DNA of 55,490 nucleotides from an uncultured Odoribacter sp. (GCA_900544025.1 UQTM01000016.1:1-55490), one strand, 5' to 3'. Positions 42,212 to 50,820 are shown, counted from the first letter of the stretch. Numbers and translations: made by a program. The notes: a model not told the origin generated them from the letters alone.

Positions 42212-43909
42212 TTACTCCGTAACCCTTAGTTTATCTCCTGTTTTTTCTATGATTGTGCGTAAATACCATTCCGGCAGGGCGGGTTGCTCCACTTTGGGAT
42301 TCTTTTCTCCGGGGACAGCCGTTTTGATATTGCCGTCCATATAACGGGCAAAAAGATAGCCATAGAAATCGCGCCAGGTATCCACCAGCTGATTCCCGGT
42401 ATTGCATGAAAATTCGGTCAGGAATTCCACCGTTGCCTGAGGATTTTGTGCCAGCATGCCGGAAGCTCCTGCATCGGTCATTTGTACAAAAGTCAGGTAT
42501 TGGGTTTCCAATGCTTTTTGTTTTTTGCGTATGTCCGGATGAATGACGTTGTAACGGGTGTAGGCGAAATTCGTTACCTGGTTGAATACCCAGAATGCGG
42601 CTTTGTTGGTAAATTCCATCATACTCCCGTTGCCTACTGCGAATGCATAAGGAACTTTGGTAGAACAGGTGTACATGGGAAAATAAACGGTGCTGGCGGC
42701 ATCGTCCACGCCGAACCAGAGTATTCCTCCGATTGCATCCGGAAGCCAGCTCCGGCTCTGCGACACGAAGGTAAATCCGGTTTGCTGGGTGGCTGTGGCA
42801 CGTTCGTGCACGTATTTTTTGCCATCGACTTCGAAAGTCATCGGACGCCAGCGGTAAGGGCATTCATACGGGCCCGCTCCCGGATCTTTGCTCATGTCCA
42901 GCTCTGTGCCTTCCAGGTGGTCGCGCATGAAGTCCATCACTTCCAATACATCCACTTTTCGGTTGGGTTTTACCCATAGGGGCATCCGGTTGGTGGCATA
43001 TCCTTTGGCATCGCGTTTGATTCCCGTGCCTTTGGCATATTCCCAATATTGCGCCATATCGGAATTGATGGCGTTGAAGAATGCCCATACCCGGATTTCA
43101 CAGGCTCTCGCTCCGCTGAAATCAACCGGAGCATAGCTGTCGGAAAAGCTGAAATCGGCATTTTTACCGTCCTGCGGATAGAAACCCTTTTGTTTGGCAA
43201 ACGAGATGACATCTTTGGAATATACGGTAGTCACGTCCGGATTGTATAATTTTTTCATATTGTCGGAAGAAATGGAGGTGCGTCCTTCCAATGGAAAGGT
43301 GGTAATCCTTGCCTGATTGGCATGGGCGCATACATATCCGTCCGGAACCATACGGGCGACCCATACGGCTCCTTTTTCTCCTTCTCCTTTGCCGATCATT
43401 TCCATGATCCAAACTTCGTTCGGATCGCTGATCGAGAAGGATTCTCCTTCGCTGGCATAACCGTATTTAGCGACGAGGTCGGTCATAACGACTATGGCTT
43501 CCCGGGCTGTTTTCGCCCGTTGCAGGGTGATATAGATCAGGCTGCCGTAATCGATGATGGCTCCTTCCTGATGATGGAGCTCTGACCGTCCGCCGAATGT
43601 GGTTTCTGCAATTGCCAGCTGGTGTTCGTTCATGTTTCCCACCACATTGAATGTCTGTGCGGCCTGCGGAATTTTTCCCATGAATTTTCCGCTGTCCCAA
43701 TCATATACATCGAGCATGGTTCCTGCCGGCCATGTTCCCGCCGGCCAGTGATAAAGCTCTCCGTAAAGCACATGAGAGTCGGCGGAGTAAGTGACCATCG
43801 TCGAGCCGTCTTTCGTCGTGGATTTCGTCAATAAAAAATTTGTACAGGCAGATGCCGTAGTCGATGCTCCCGCTGCAAGGAACAGGAGAATAAGATAAAG
43901 TTTATTCAT
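42212..43909 (-). CDS. C69-family dipeptidase (peptidase U34)
   Basis: A 565-residue secreted N-terminal-nucleophile dipeptidase. The signal peptide (1-21, ending TASA) is followed directly by Cys22 in CTNFLLTKS, the expected catalytic residue freed by cleavage. Other family segments are DGSTMVTYSADSH, MNEHQLAIAETTFGGR, ASEGESFSISDPNEVWIMEMIGKG, AHANQARITTFP and SRSWLPDAIGGILWFGVDDA. Relatives cut dipeptides from the N-terminus of small peptides. The gene precedes no obvious partner; DUF4293 lies 83 bases upstream of its start. Confidence 0.92.
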   Translation of the reverse strand: MNKLYLILLFLAAGASTTASACTNFLLTKSTTKDGSTMVTYSADSHVLYGELYHWPAGTWPAGTMLDVYDWDSGKFMGKIPQAAQTFNVVGNMNEHQLAIAETTFGGRSELHHQEGAIIDYGSLIYITLQRAKTAREAIVVMTDLVAKYGYASEGESFSISDPNEVWIMEMIGKGEGEKGAVWVARMVPDGYVCAHANQARITTFPLEGRTSISSDNMKKLYNPDVTTVYSKDVISFAKQKGFYPQDGKNADFSFSDSYAPVDFSGARACEIRVWAFFNAINSDMAQYWEYAKGTGIKRDAKGYATNRMPLWVKPNRKVDVLEVMDFMRDHLEGTELDMSKDPGAGPYECPYRWRPMTFEVDGKKYVHERATATQQTGFTFVSQSRSWLPDAIGGILWFGVDDAASTVYFPMYTCSTKVPYAFAVGNGSMMEFTNKAAFWVFNQVTNFAYTRYNVIHPDIRKKQKALETQYLTFVQMTDAGASGMLAQNPQATVEFLTEFSCNTGNQLVDTWRDFYGYLFARYMDGNIKTAVPGEKNPKVEQPALPEWYLRTIIEKTGDKLRVTE

Positions 43910-43992
43910 GATGTATTCGGATTAAAATTCAGGGAAAAATAGTATTGTTATTTTCCTCCGATCGATATTTAGCACTTGGGTTGCGGATCGTG

Positions 43993-44481
43993 TTATCTGA
44001 TCCGGTCGAATGATTTCAACACGGTTATGTCTTTTACGATGCCACGTAAGGCTAACCAGGTAAAGATCACGCCGATCAGGGGGAATATAAAGCTGAGGTT
44101 TGCATTCCAGTCGGCTGCCAGATCGCTCGCCCGTCCTCTGAGTTGCATCCATATCAGAATAATCAGCCCTAATTGAAGGATGATGTTCGCCACACTTAAA
44201 CGTAGTTGTAGAAAAAGGGTGGGTTTTACCGATTTTGTATTTTTCTTGTGTACGAAGATGGTTCCGAAAGCCACTGCGACGATCGCGATCGTCAGGATCA
44301 TCGACATCCAGTTCCAGGCAATGAACACAGGAGTTTGTCCCAGTTGTACCACTTTGGTCGTATAAAATTCGTAAGTGAAATTATTGGGAACGGTCAGGCT
44401 TGCTACCGGCATAAAAAATAACAGGGCATTGACAATTGCCGTGCATAACAGGAATAATGATTGAATACGTTGGATAACCAT
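43993..44481 (-). CDS. DUF4293 membrane protein
   Basis: A 162-residue integral membrane protein of the Bacteroidota family DUF4293. It begins with the characteristic MVIQRIQSLFLLCTAIVNAL and has four membrane helices (about 8-24, 55-75, 90-112, 128-150) with a short loop LTVPNNFTYEFYTTKV on the outside. Function is unknown. It lies between the nucleoside phosphorylase gene, which has its own terminator, and the dipeptidase gene. Confidence 0.85.
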   Translation of the reverse strand: MVIQRIQSLFLLCTAIVNALLFFMPVASLTVPNNFTYEFYTTKVVQLGQTPVFIAWNWMSMILTIAIVAVAFGTIFVHKKNTKSVKPTLFLQLRLSVANIILQLGLIILIWMQLRGRASDLAADWNANLSFIFPLIGVIFTWLALRGIVKDITVLKSFDRIR

Positions 44482-44509
44482 GTGATAAAATAGATTAAGA
44501 AAATTTTAA

Positions 44510-44558
44510 TGAATGAAATAAAAGGAGGTTGTGAAGCTGTCGGGTGCTTACAACCTCC
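44510..44558 (-). terminator. Terminator of the nucleoside phosphorylase gene
   Basis: GGAGGTTGT (44524-44532) pairs with ACAACCTCC (44550-44558), and the stem extends inward with one bulge (GC 44536-44537 with GC 44546-44547). On the minus strand it is followed by TTTTATTTCATT. Confidence 0.75.
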
Positions 44559-44565
44559 GTGCGTT

Positions 44566-45444
44566 TTATTTTGTCAGTTGATTTAAGGTATATTTGATTA
44601 ATTTCCCCATGTAGCCGTGGTAATCGGCAGAAGCATCCCCCGTCATCCGGTTGGCGATGATCAGGCAGATCGTTGCGGCATGATGTCCCAAAAGGTTACA
44701 CAGCCCCGTAACGGCAGCACTCTCCATTTCGTAGTTCGTCACTTTGTAGCCGTCGTAACGGAATTCCGTGATCCGGTCGTTGATGCCCGGCATTGCCAGC
44801 GGCAGGCGTAAAACCCGTCCTTGAGGTCCGTAGAAGCCTACGGCGGTGAGAGTCACTCCTTTGATTGTTTTGCCTTCGGTGTGCAGGCGATCGACCAGCT
44901 CGGCAGAGGCGTTTACCACATAGGGACGGGCTGCGGTGGGCGTCCATTTGCAATGCCGGATAAAGGCATCTTCAAAAGGAGTGTCGCAAATGGCTTCGTT
45001 GTCGGCATAAAAACGCAACACCCCGTCGCAACCGATACTTTTTTCGGAGATAACGAAAGAGTCCACCGGAATGTCGGCCTGCACAGAACCCGAAGTTCCG
45101 ATGCGGACAATGTTTAAAACCCGTCCTCCGGTTTTTACTTCTTTGGTTTTCAGATCGATATTGGCCAGAGCATCCAGTTCGTTAATCACAATGTCGATAT
45201 TGTCCGGTCCGATTCCTGTGGAAATTACGGATATCCGGTGCTTGTTATAAGTTCCGGTAATGGTATAGAATTCCCGGTTACTTTTTTTCAGTTCTATGTT
45301 GTCGAAGTGAGCTGCAATGGTTTCTACACGTCCCGGATCGCCTACGAGGATTACATTGTCGGCGAGGTCTTCGGGCAGAAGGTGCAAATGAAAAATACTG
45401 CCGTCATCGTTGATGATCAGTTCTGAAGCTTGTATTGTTGCCAT
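44566..45444 (-). CDS. Nucleoside phosphorylase (uridine phosphorylase-like)
   Basis: A 292-residue NP-I family phosphorylase that splits a nucleoside with phosphate in salvage. The start at 45444 (MATIQASELIINDDGSI) is chosen; an in-frame ATG at 45552 would add 36 non-conserved residues. Family motifs: VILVGDPGRVETIAAHFD, ISVISTGIGPDNIDIVINEL, IVRIGTSGSVQADIPVDSFV, GVTLTAVGFYGPQGR and the nucleoside-pocket YKVTNYEMESAAVTGL. Specificity (uridine versus purine) is inferred from resemblance only. It is a single gene with its own terminator. Confidence 0.88.
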   Translation of the reverse strand: MATIQASELIINDDGSIFHLHLLPEDLADNVILVGDPGRVETIAAHFDNIELKKSNREFYTITGTYNKHRISVISTGIGPDNIDIVINELDALANIDLKTKEVKTGGRVLNIVRIGTSGSVQADIPVDSFVISEKSIGCDGVLRFYADNEAICDTPFEDAFIRHCKWTPTAARPYVVNASAELVDRLHTEGKTIKGVTLTAVGFYGPQGRVLRLPLAMPGINDRITEFRYDGYKVTNYEMESAAVTGLCNLLGHHAATICLIIANRMTGDASADYHGYMGKLIKYTLNQLTK

Positions 45445-45581
45445 AGTTTTAGATTTATAGTTTAATCTATCGTTTACGATAAAAAATGCCGGAAGTTTAC
45501 CGGACGGGGCGAAAAGCTCCCGGAATGTATTTCTTCGTGTAAAAATAAGCATGTTTACTTATAATTACAAAAAAGGCGGAT

Positions 45582-45614
45582 AAAAAACACCCCGTCCTTT
45601 TTGGGGACGGGGTG
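45582..45614 (-). terminator. Terminator of rny
   Basis: A perfect 10-bp GC-rich stem (45588-45597 with 45605-45614), seven-base loop, followed on the minus strand by TTTTTTATCC. Confidence 0.88.
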
Positions 45615-45634
45615 CTTGTATGGTTTTATCGCTT

Positions 45635-47170
45635 TTATTTGGCGTAATTGATCGCACGGGTTTCGCGGATCACGGTTACTTTCACCTGTCCCGGATAAGT
45701 CATTTCGTCCTGAATCCGTTTGGCAATGTCAAAAGAAATCCGCTCTGCTTCGGTGTCGGATATTTTTTCACTTCCAACCACTACGCGTAATTCACGCCCG
45801 GCCTGGATTGCGTATGTTTTCACCACTCCATTGTAGGAAAGGGCGAGGTCTTCCATGTCTTTCAGACGTTTGATGTAGGACTCTACCACTTCCCGGCGTG
45901 CTCCCGGCCGTGCTCCTGAAATGGCATCACAAGCCTGTACGATAGGAGCGATCAGGGTGGTCATTTCTATTTCTTCGTGGTGCGCTCCGATAGCGTTGCA
46001 GATATCCGGTTTTTCTTTGTATTTTTCAGCTAACTGCATACCTAAAATAGCGTGCGGTAATTCCGGTTCGTCATCGGGCACTTTGCCGATGTCGTGTAGT
46101 AATCCGGCACGTTTTGCTTTCTTCACGTTTAAGCCCAGTTCGGCAGCCATGATCGCACACAGGTTAGCGGTTTCGCGTGCGTGCTGCAACAGATTCTGTC
46201 CGTAAGAAGAACGATATTTCATTTTACCGATCAGGCGGACTAATTCCGGATGTAAGCCGTGGATACCTAAATCGATGGCAGTACGTTTACCTGTTTCGAT
46301 AATTTCTTCCTCGATTTGTTTTTTTACCTTGTTTACCACTTCTTCGATCCGGGCAGGGTGGATACGTCCGTCTGTAACCAATTGGTGGAGTGCCAGACGG
46401 GCTATTTCACGTCTTACGGGGTCGAAACCGGAAAGTACGATAGCTTCCGGGGTATCGTCCACGATGATTTCCACTCCGGTCGCTGCTTCCAGTGCCCGGA
46501 TATTTCTACCTTCCCTTCCGATAATCCGTCCTTTGATTTCGTCAGAATCGATATGGAAAATGGATACGGCATTTTCGGTGGCCGTTTCTGTCGCTACTCT
46601 TTGTATGGTTTTGATGACCACTTTTTTGGCTTCCATGTTGGCGGTCATTTTCGCTTCTTCCATGATTTCGTTTACATAGGAAATCGCTTCTGATTCCGCT
46701 TCTTCTTTCAGAGAGTTGATCAGTTTCTCTTTTGCCTGTTCGCCGGACATCCCCGAAATAGCCTCCAGTTGTTCGATCTGCTGTTTTCTCAGTTTCTCAA
46801 GCTCTACCACCTTCTTCTCGATCAGTTCTTTCTGCACGTCGATGCTGCTTTGCTGACTTTGAATGTCTTTGCTTTTTCTTTGGATATCTTCCAGCTTTCT
46901 TGAAATTTCGGTTTCCTGCTGTTTCAGCTTGTTCTCTGCTACGATCAGTTTGTTGTTCCGGGCTGCGGCCTGTTTTTCGTGTTCGGCTTTGATCTGCAGA
47001 AATTTTTCTTTCGCCTGCAGGATTTTATCTTTTTTGATTACTTCCGCTTCTGCCTCTGCTTCTTTGATGATGTTTTGTGCCCTATGTTTCATAGCAATCC
47101 GCATCAGCCCCCAGCCGATGATTCCACCGGCAAGCAGAGCTACTACGGTTGAAATTATTGTAGTTATCAT
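45635..47170 (-). CDS. rny: Ribonuclease Y
   Basis: A 511-residue membrane-bound endoribonuclease that starts mRNA decay. In order: one membrane helix (about 3-26), a long coiled coil (about 30-190), a KH RNA-binding domain (about 205-270, IKGRIIGREGRNIRALEAATG), and the HD hydrolase domain (about 325-425) with LLQHARETANLCAIMAAELG and RAGLLHDIGKV giving the His-Asp metal site. Length and order are standard. The gene is next to the candidate small RNA and zapA, all on the minus strand. Confidence 0.97.
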   Translation of the reverse strand: MITTIISTVVALLAGGIIGWGLMRIAMKHRAQNIIKEAEAEAEVIKKDKILQAKEKFLQIKAEHEKQAAARNNKLIVAENKLKQQETEISRKLEDIQRKSKDIQSQQSSIDVQKELIEKKVVELEKLRKQQIEQLEAISGMSGEQAKEKLINSLKEEAESEAISYVNEIMEEAKMTANMEAKKVVIKTIQRVATETATENAVSIFHIDSDEIKGRIIGREGRNIRALEAATGVEIIVDDTPEAIVLSGFDPVRREIARLALHQLVTDGRIHPARIEEVVNKVKKQIEEEIIETGKRTAIDLGIHGLHPELVRLIGKMKYRSSYGQNLLQHARETANLCAIMAAELGLNVKKAKRAGLLHDIGKVPDDEPELPHAILGMQLAEKYKEKPDICNAIGAHHEEIEMTTLIAPIVQACDAISGARPGARREVVESYIKRLKDMEDLALSYNGVVKTYAIQAGRELRVVVGSEKISDTEAERISFDIAKRIQDEMTYPGQVKVTVIRETRAINYAK

Positions 47171-47299
47171 ATTTCAGAAATTAATTAAAGTATTAATATT
47201 ATATTTATGTTTGTGATATTCGCAAAGCCTAAAACCGGTGCACACCATGCTGACGCTTGTTTCCCGGCAGATAAATTCATAAAACCTAAAATTTTGCAC

Positions 47300-47412
47300 A
47301 TAAAAAAACCCGCACTATTTCATTTAATAAAACCCCTGTATGACACGGGTGGGGCTGCCATTTGATTCAAACTTCCACCGTCCCGAAGGAACTCCGAAGA
47401 GTTGAGGCCTGT
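47300..47412 (-). ncRNA. Structured small RNA, candidate 6S RNA
   Basis: Between rny and zapA on the minus strand, a perfect -7 box stands before DNA with dense base pairing and no open frame: AACTC-TTCG-GAGTT, then TCC-TTCG-GGA, then GAC/GGTGG pairing with CCACC/GTC around a TTTG-AAT-CAAA hairpin, and CCC-TGT pairing near the 3' end before T-rich stretches (the last T7 at 47302-47308). Two UUCG tetraloops are a strong sign of a stable RNA. A 6S RNA beside zapA is known from other bacteria; the family assignment here is inference. Ends are approximate. Confidence 0.55.
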
Positions 47413-47418
47413 TTTCGG

Positions 47419-47426
47419 CAAATATA
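47419..47426 (-). promoter_or_regulatory. -7 promoter element of the small RNA
   Basis: TATATTTG on the minus strand, an exact match. No clear -33 TTTG lies at 19-23 bases. Confidence 0.55.
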
Positions 47427-47520
47427 AGCGTACGCCCCAATTGTTTGAGTGTTGAGTTTTTCGCTTAAATTAGAAATAATGCGGGAATATCTTTATTCAA
47501 AGAACGCTTAAAAATAATAC

Positions 47521-47790
47521 TTACTCTTTGATGAACTCATCAAGTTTTTGGTTTATTTGTTCTATTTCATCCAGCTTTTGTTCGAGCTGCAACATTTTAA
47601 TGGTGTATTGCAAGGATACAAAAGCTAAAAAATAATAAGGTTCCGGCTCTTTATTGCCAGTTTTATATGTTGAAACGCGTTCATTAATTTCTTTAGCAGC
47701 CCTACGGATCACCTCTTCATCTTTTTCTGCGATGTTCAGGTTTAAAGGTATGTCGGCAATATTTAAATTAATGTTGCGTTTGTCAGCCAT
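47521..47790 (-). CDS. zapA: Cell division protein ZapA
   Basis: An 89-residue ZapA protein, which binds and cross-links FtsZ filaments at the division ring. The N-terminal globular part (INLNIADIPLNLNIAEKDEEVIRRAAKEIN) and the following long helix with a C-terminal coiled coil (TIKMLQLEQKLDEIEQIN) are typical. It is two bases from the stop of the coiled-coil gene upstream, so the pair is one operon read from the promoter at 48.1 kb. Confidence 0.9.
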   Translation of the reverse strand: MADKRNINLNIADIPLNLNIAEKDEEVIRRAAKEINERVSTYKTGNKEPEPYYFLAFVSLQYTIKMLQLEQKLDEIEQINQKLDEFIKE

Positions 47791-47792
47791 AA

Positions 47793-48086
47793 TTAATTAT
47801 TCAAAAGAGCAATACATTTGTCTATCTCCCGCACCAACTGGTTAATTCTCATTTTCGCTTCGTAACCGTTTTCGTCACTCCCTGAAATTGCATTAGCCAC
47901 TTTGGTCCTTTTTAATTCTTCGCTTAATTCTTTGTTCTCCCTCTTCATACTTTCGAGTTCGGATTGCAGGTCTTCTATCCTACCTTCCAGCCCTTTTTTC
48001 TGCTCGAGAGAAGATATATATAGTTTTATTAATTTATCAATTTTAAAATTCAGCTCATTTATAATAGCATCGTGTCTTAGTGCCAT
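47793..48086 (-). CDS. Small coiled-coil protein, ZapB-like
   Basis: A 97-residue protein that is almost entirely coiled coil (about 8-65: FKIDKLIKLYISSLEQKKGL, EDLQSELESMKRENKELSEE) with a conserved C-terminal MRINQLVREIDKCIALLNN. This small gene regularly precedes zapA in Bacteroidota. By position and shape it may work with ZapA at the division ring, in the way ZapB does in proteobacteria; sequence kinship to ZapB was not shown. Start at 48086 fits the promoter. Confidence 0.8.
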   Translation of the reverse strand: MALRHDAIINELNFKIDKLIKLYISSLEQKKGLEGRIEDLQSELESMKRENKELSEELKRTKVANAISGSDENGYEAKMRINQLVREIDKCIALLNN

Positions 48087-48104
48087 AGCTTTATCTTTTC
48101 ATGA

Positions 48105-48135
48105 CAAAGATAAAATTTATTCTTTAAATTATCAA
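48105..48135 (-). promoter_or_regulatory. Promoter of the zapB-like/zapA operon
   Basis: Minus strand: TTG (48135-48133), 20 bases, TATCTTTG (48112-48105). It is interleaved with the oppositely directed promoter of the M23 gene. Confidence 0.62.
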
Positions 48136-48153
48136 TAGTGTTGGGTATATTTG
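48123..48153 (+). promoter_or_regulatory. Promoter of the M23 peptidase gene
   Basis: TTTA (48123-48126), 19 bases, TATATTTG (48146-48153). Transcription would start near 48160, after the ATG at 48138, so translation must start at 48180. Confidence 0.6.
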
Positions 48154-48179
48154 CATTTGAAATTTTATTATTTGTAATT

Positions 48180-49838
48180 ATGCAAAACCGTTTGCCTTTG
48201 AGGATTTTTCTTTTTGTTGCGCTTAATTGTTTGTGCTTGTTTTCATTAAGCGGGCAGACACAAAAAATGATTCGTCCCATGCAGCGCCCGGTGATTTTAA
48301 GCGGCAATTTCGGAGAATTGCGTGCTACTCATTTTCATTCGGGAATAGATATAAAGACCGGAGGTGTTACGGGTATCCCTGTGGTGTGTGTGAAGGACGG
48401 GCTGATCGTCCGGGTGAGGGTATCCCCGGTAGGCTATGGGAATGCGTTGTATGTGGAACACGGGGACGGTACGACTACCGTATATGGACATTTGGAACGT
48501 TTTGCCCCTTGCATCGAACGGTTGGCGAGGGAATTACAGTATAGCCGGGAAGATTTCGGCTTAGACGAGGATTTCAGAGCGTATGCCCTGCTGTTCAAGC
48601 AGGGAGATACGATCGCTTATAGCGGTAATTCCGGTTCTTCGGGAGGCCCCCACCTGCATTTTGAAATCCGGGATACCCGTACGGAAAAGGTGTTGAATCC
48701 CTTAAGTGTATATAAAATCCGGGATGCTATTCCTCCGCTGGTGAAAACTGTATATATTTATAGTATATCCGAAGAGGGATGCGTGGAATCGGTGAAGGAA
48801 ATTTCGGTGAAGTCGTCGGGAGCGGGGCGTTATTCTGTTGGACAGGTGACTGTGCCTGCCGGAAAGATCGGGATCGGGGTACACGCCGAAGACCGGATGA
48901 ACGACTCCGGGAATAAGCTGGGAGTCTATAAAATGGACCTGACTGTGGCAGGGGATACGCTTTTCCGCTTGAAAATGGACTCCTGTGATTTTGGGGAGTC
49001 GTGCTATATCAATACCATAAAGGATTTCTATCGTTATAAAAAAAGAGAGACAGTTTACCGTTGTTTCGGATGGTTTCAGAATAACGTGACGGGAGTGGAA
49101 AATTTCAACGGGGGAGTATTCGAGATTCAGCAGGACAGTAGCCTGGCCTTGCAGTTGGATTTATGGGATATCAATGGGAATCGTGCGAAAGTGAATTTAA
49201 CCTTGAAGGGAGGACGCGAATGCGAACAAGTGATTTCGCCCGACAGCGTGTTGAGGTTCGACTGCGCTTATCAGTTTTTCTTGCCGGAGTGGGAGTTGGA
49301 ATTGAAACCGGGCATGCTCCCCTGGTCGGTAAAGCAGGAAATCGGCATCGAGGCCGATAGCACCGGGGGTGGAGAAACATTAGTACTTTCCCGTGAAGAA
49401 GTACCTTTAATGAAAAAGGCCGTTTTGTCGTTTATAGGGAAATATGGGGAGAAAGCTTTGATTTGTGAAGAGGATGCCCAGGGACGTCTTTATGCTTTGG
49501 AAACCCGTCGGGAAGAAGACCGGCTTTCGGCTGCTATCGGTTATTTGAGCCGTTATCGGGTGGTCGAGGATACTGTTCCGCCTACGGTGACCTTTTTGGG
49601 AATCACATCCGGCCGCCGGGTGTCGTTTAAGATAAAGGATGATTTGTCCGGGATTGGGCAATACCGGGGAGAGGTGAACGGGGAATGGTGTTTGTTCGTA
49701 TATGATGCGAAAAATGATTTGTTTTCTTGCAGTTTGAATGAACCCGTTTTTAAAGCCGGTGAAACACATTTGGTAAAAGTGAGGGTTTGTGACCGGGCGG
49801 GAAATTGTAATGAACGTATTGTGAATGTGAAAAAGTAG
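48180..49838 (+). CDS. M23 family (LytM-type) metallopeptidase
   Basis: A 552-residue exported zinc peptidase that probably cuts peptidoglycan cross-bridges. Start 48180 is chosen because the promoter lies between it and the earlier ATG, and because it gives a proper signal peptide (MQNRLPLRIFLFVALNCLC, cleavage near SGQ). The LytM domain comes first: HFHSGID with His53 and Asp57, VEHGDGTTTVYGHL, and HLHFEIRD with His158/His160. All zinc ligands are present. The remaining 350 residues are beta-sandwich-like repeats with no catalytic motif. The next gene follows by 12 bases. Confidence 0.9.
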   Translation: MQNRLPLRIFLFVALNCLCLFSLSGQTQKMIRPMQRPVILSGNFGELRATHFHSGIDIKTGGVTGIPVVCVKDGLIVRVRVSPVGYGNALYVEHGDGTTTVYGHLERFAPCIERLARELQYSREDFGLDEDFRAYALLFKQGDTIAYSGNSGSSGGPHLHFEIRDTRTEKVLNPLSVYKIRDAIPPLVKTVYIYSISEEGCVESVKEISVKSSGAGRYSVGQVTVPAGKIGIGVHAEDRMNDSGNKLGVYKMDLTVAGDTLFRLKMDSCDFGESCYINTIKDFYRYKKRETVYRCFGWFQNNVTGVENFNGGVFEIQQDSSLALQLDLWDINGNRAKVNLTLKGGRECEQVISPDSVLRFDCAYQFFLPEWELELKPGMLPWSVKQEIGIEADSTGGGETLVLSREEVPLMKKAVLSFIGKYGEKALICEEDAQGRLYALETRREEDRLSAAIGYLSRYRVVEDTVPPTVTFLGITSGRRVSFKIKDDLSGIGQYRGEVNGEWCLFVYDAKNDLFSCSLNEPVFKAGETHLVKVRVCDRAGNCNERIVNVKK

Positions 49839-49850
49839 GATGTATCTAAC

Positions 49851-50117
49851 ATGGAAAAAAATATAAATGAACTGCCGGAAGCCGGAAAGCGTGGGGAAGC
49901 GATCCGGGAGCTGGAGGAATATGTAAAAGAGCATGCGGATGAGAAGTGTCTGATGCAATTGGCGGAATTGCTGTATGCAGAGGGCAGAATGACCGATGCT
50001 TTGAATCGGTTTAATGCTGTGGTGCGGCTGAATGCCGGAAATTTGAAGGCTCTGAATTATGTTAAAATGATCAATGACATTCTTAATTATTATAACAAAG
50101 ACCTTTTAAATCCTTAA
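49851..50117 (+). CDS. Small TPR protein
   Basis: An 88-residue protein made of about two tetratricopeptide repeats: GEAIRELEEYVKEHADEKCL and LAELLYAEGRMTDALNRFNA, then a closing helix. No signal peptide. It is co-transcribed with the M23 peptidase gene. TPR proteins bind other proteins; the partner is unknown. Confidence 0.75.
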   Translation: MEKNINELPEAGKRGEAIRELEEYVKEHADEKCLMQLAELLYAEGRMTDALNRFNAVVRLNAGNLKALNYVKMINDILNYYNKDLLNP

Positions 50118-50139
50118 AACGAAAAAGTTTTCTTTCAAA

Positions 50140-50516
50140 ATGTATTGGAACACAATAGGATATAAATTATTGGGGTGGTTTCTAAAACTAAATAGCGGAT
50201 TGAGAGCAAGAGGTTTTGTCCGGTTGTGGACGAAATCGTGGAATATAATTCGATTCCCGGTTTGAAGGCTTTTCTTTGTGCGGCAATAAAAAATCTTTGT
50301 TTCAATTATTTGAGGGATAAGAAAAAGATTGCCGATTTCGAGAGTGCCGGACTTGAAAATCTGGAAGACTATTTTAAAAACTATTCGATAGAAGAAGAAA
50401 CTTACCGGATGATTACGGAGTCTGTCCAGATGTTACCCGCTCAAAGTGTCCGTATCGTCACTTCGGCTTTGCAGGGAACAAAACAAAGGGATGGCTCAAG
50501 GGTGTTTGAAACATAA
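50140..50516 (+). pseudogene. Decayed ECF sigma-70 factor gene
   Basis: Remains of a Bacteroidota ECF sigma factor. From 50226 on one frame reads DEIVEYNSIPGLKAFLCAAI, KNLCFNYLRDKKK and LPAQSVRIVTSALQG, which is region 2 end, linker and region 4 start. Before it, another frame reads YKLLG at 50161 and FVRLWTK at about 50214-50234, the usual region-2 sequence that should be directly joined to DEIVEY. So at least one frameshift separates them, and the helix-turn-helix of region 4 is lost after ALQG. It cannot make a working sigma factor. Confidence 0.8.
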
Positions 50517-50578
50517 ATGAACAATCCCATTCTCTTTGTAAAGAGTTAATCAAATACATGCCGTGTGTTATAATTTCT

Positions 50579-50683
50579 TTACTCTACGATCACTTGGAGT
50601 ATTGTATTCGTTGATCCTTCAGAAAGTTCGATTTTTAGTATATAATTTCCAGAATCTTCCGGATGTGTATTACCTTTTTAGAG
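50579..50683 (-). pseudogene. C-terminal remnant of a secreted beta-sandwich protein
   Basis: On the minus strand a short frame reads GNTHPEDSGNYILKIELSEG and ends in a stop after TILQVIVE. The G-x-Y-x-L-x-I...G pattern is that of a final beta-hairpin in DUF3244-like proteins or of a T9SS sorting domain. An in-frame stop lies just upstream, and no start exists, so only a fragment remains. Confidence 0.4.
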
Positions 50684-50769
50684 CATATTAAAAAGTATTC
50701 GCTATAAGGTGATGACCGGGAACGGCTGGAAGCCTTGAGCGGTATTTGTTTTAGGGTGAATAAGTCCGG

Positions 50770-50820
50770 AAGACCGGAAAAGTGATTTCAAGAATCGCTT
50801 TTCCGGTCTTACGCTTTTTT
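50770..50820 (+). terminator. Strong orphan terminator
   Basis: An 18-bp stem with one G-T pair (50770-50787 with 50793-50810), five-base loop, ACGC and six T. No intact gene precedes it; it probably belonged to the decayed gene. Confidence 0.75.

Noticed and set aside
45444..45552. N-terminal 36-residue extension of the nucleoside phosphorylase
   Set aside because: Composition is unlike the family, and the conserved N-terminus begins at the Met at 45444.
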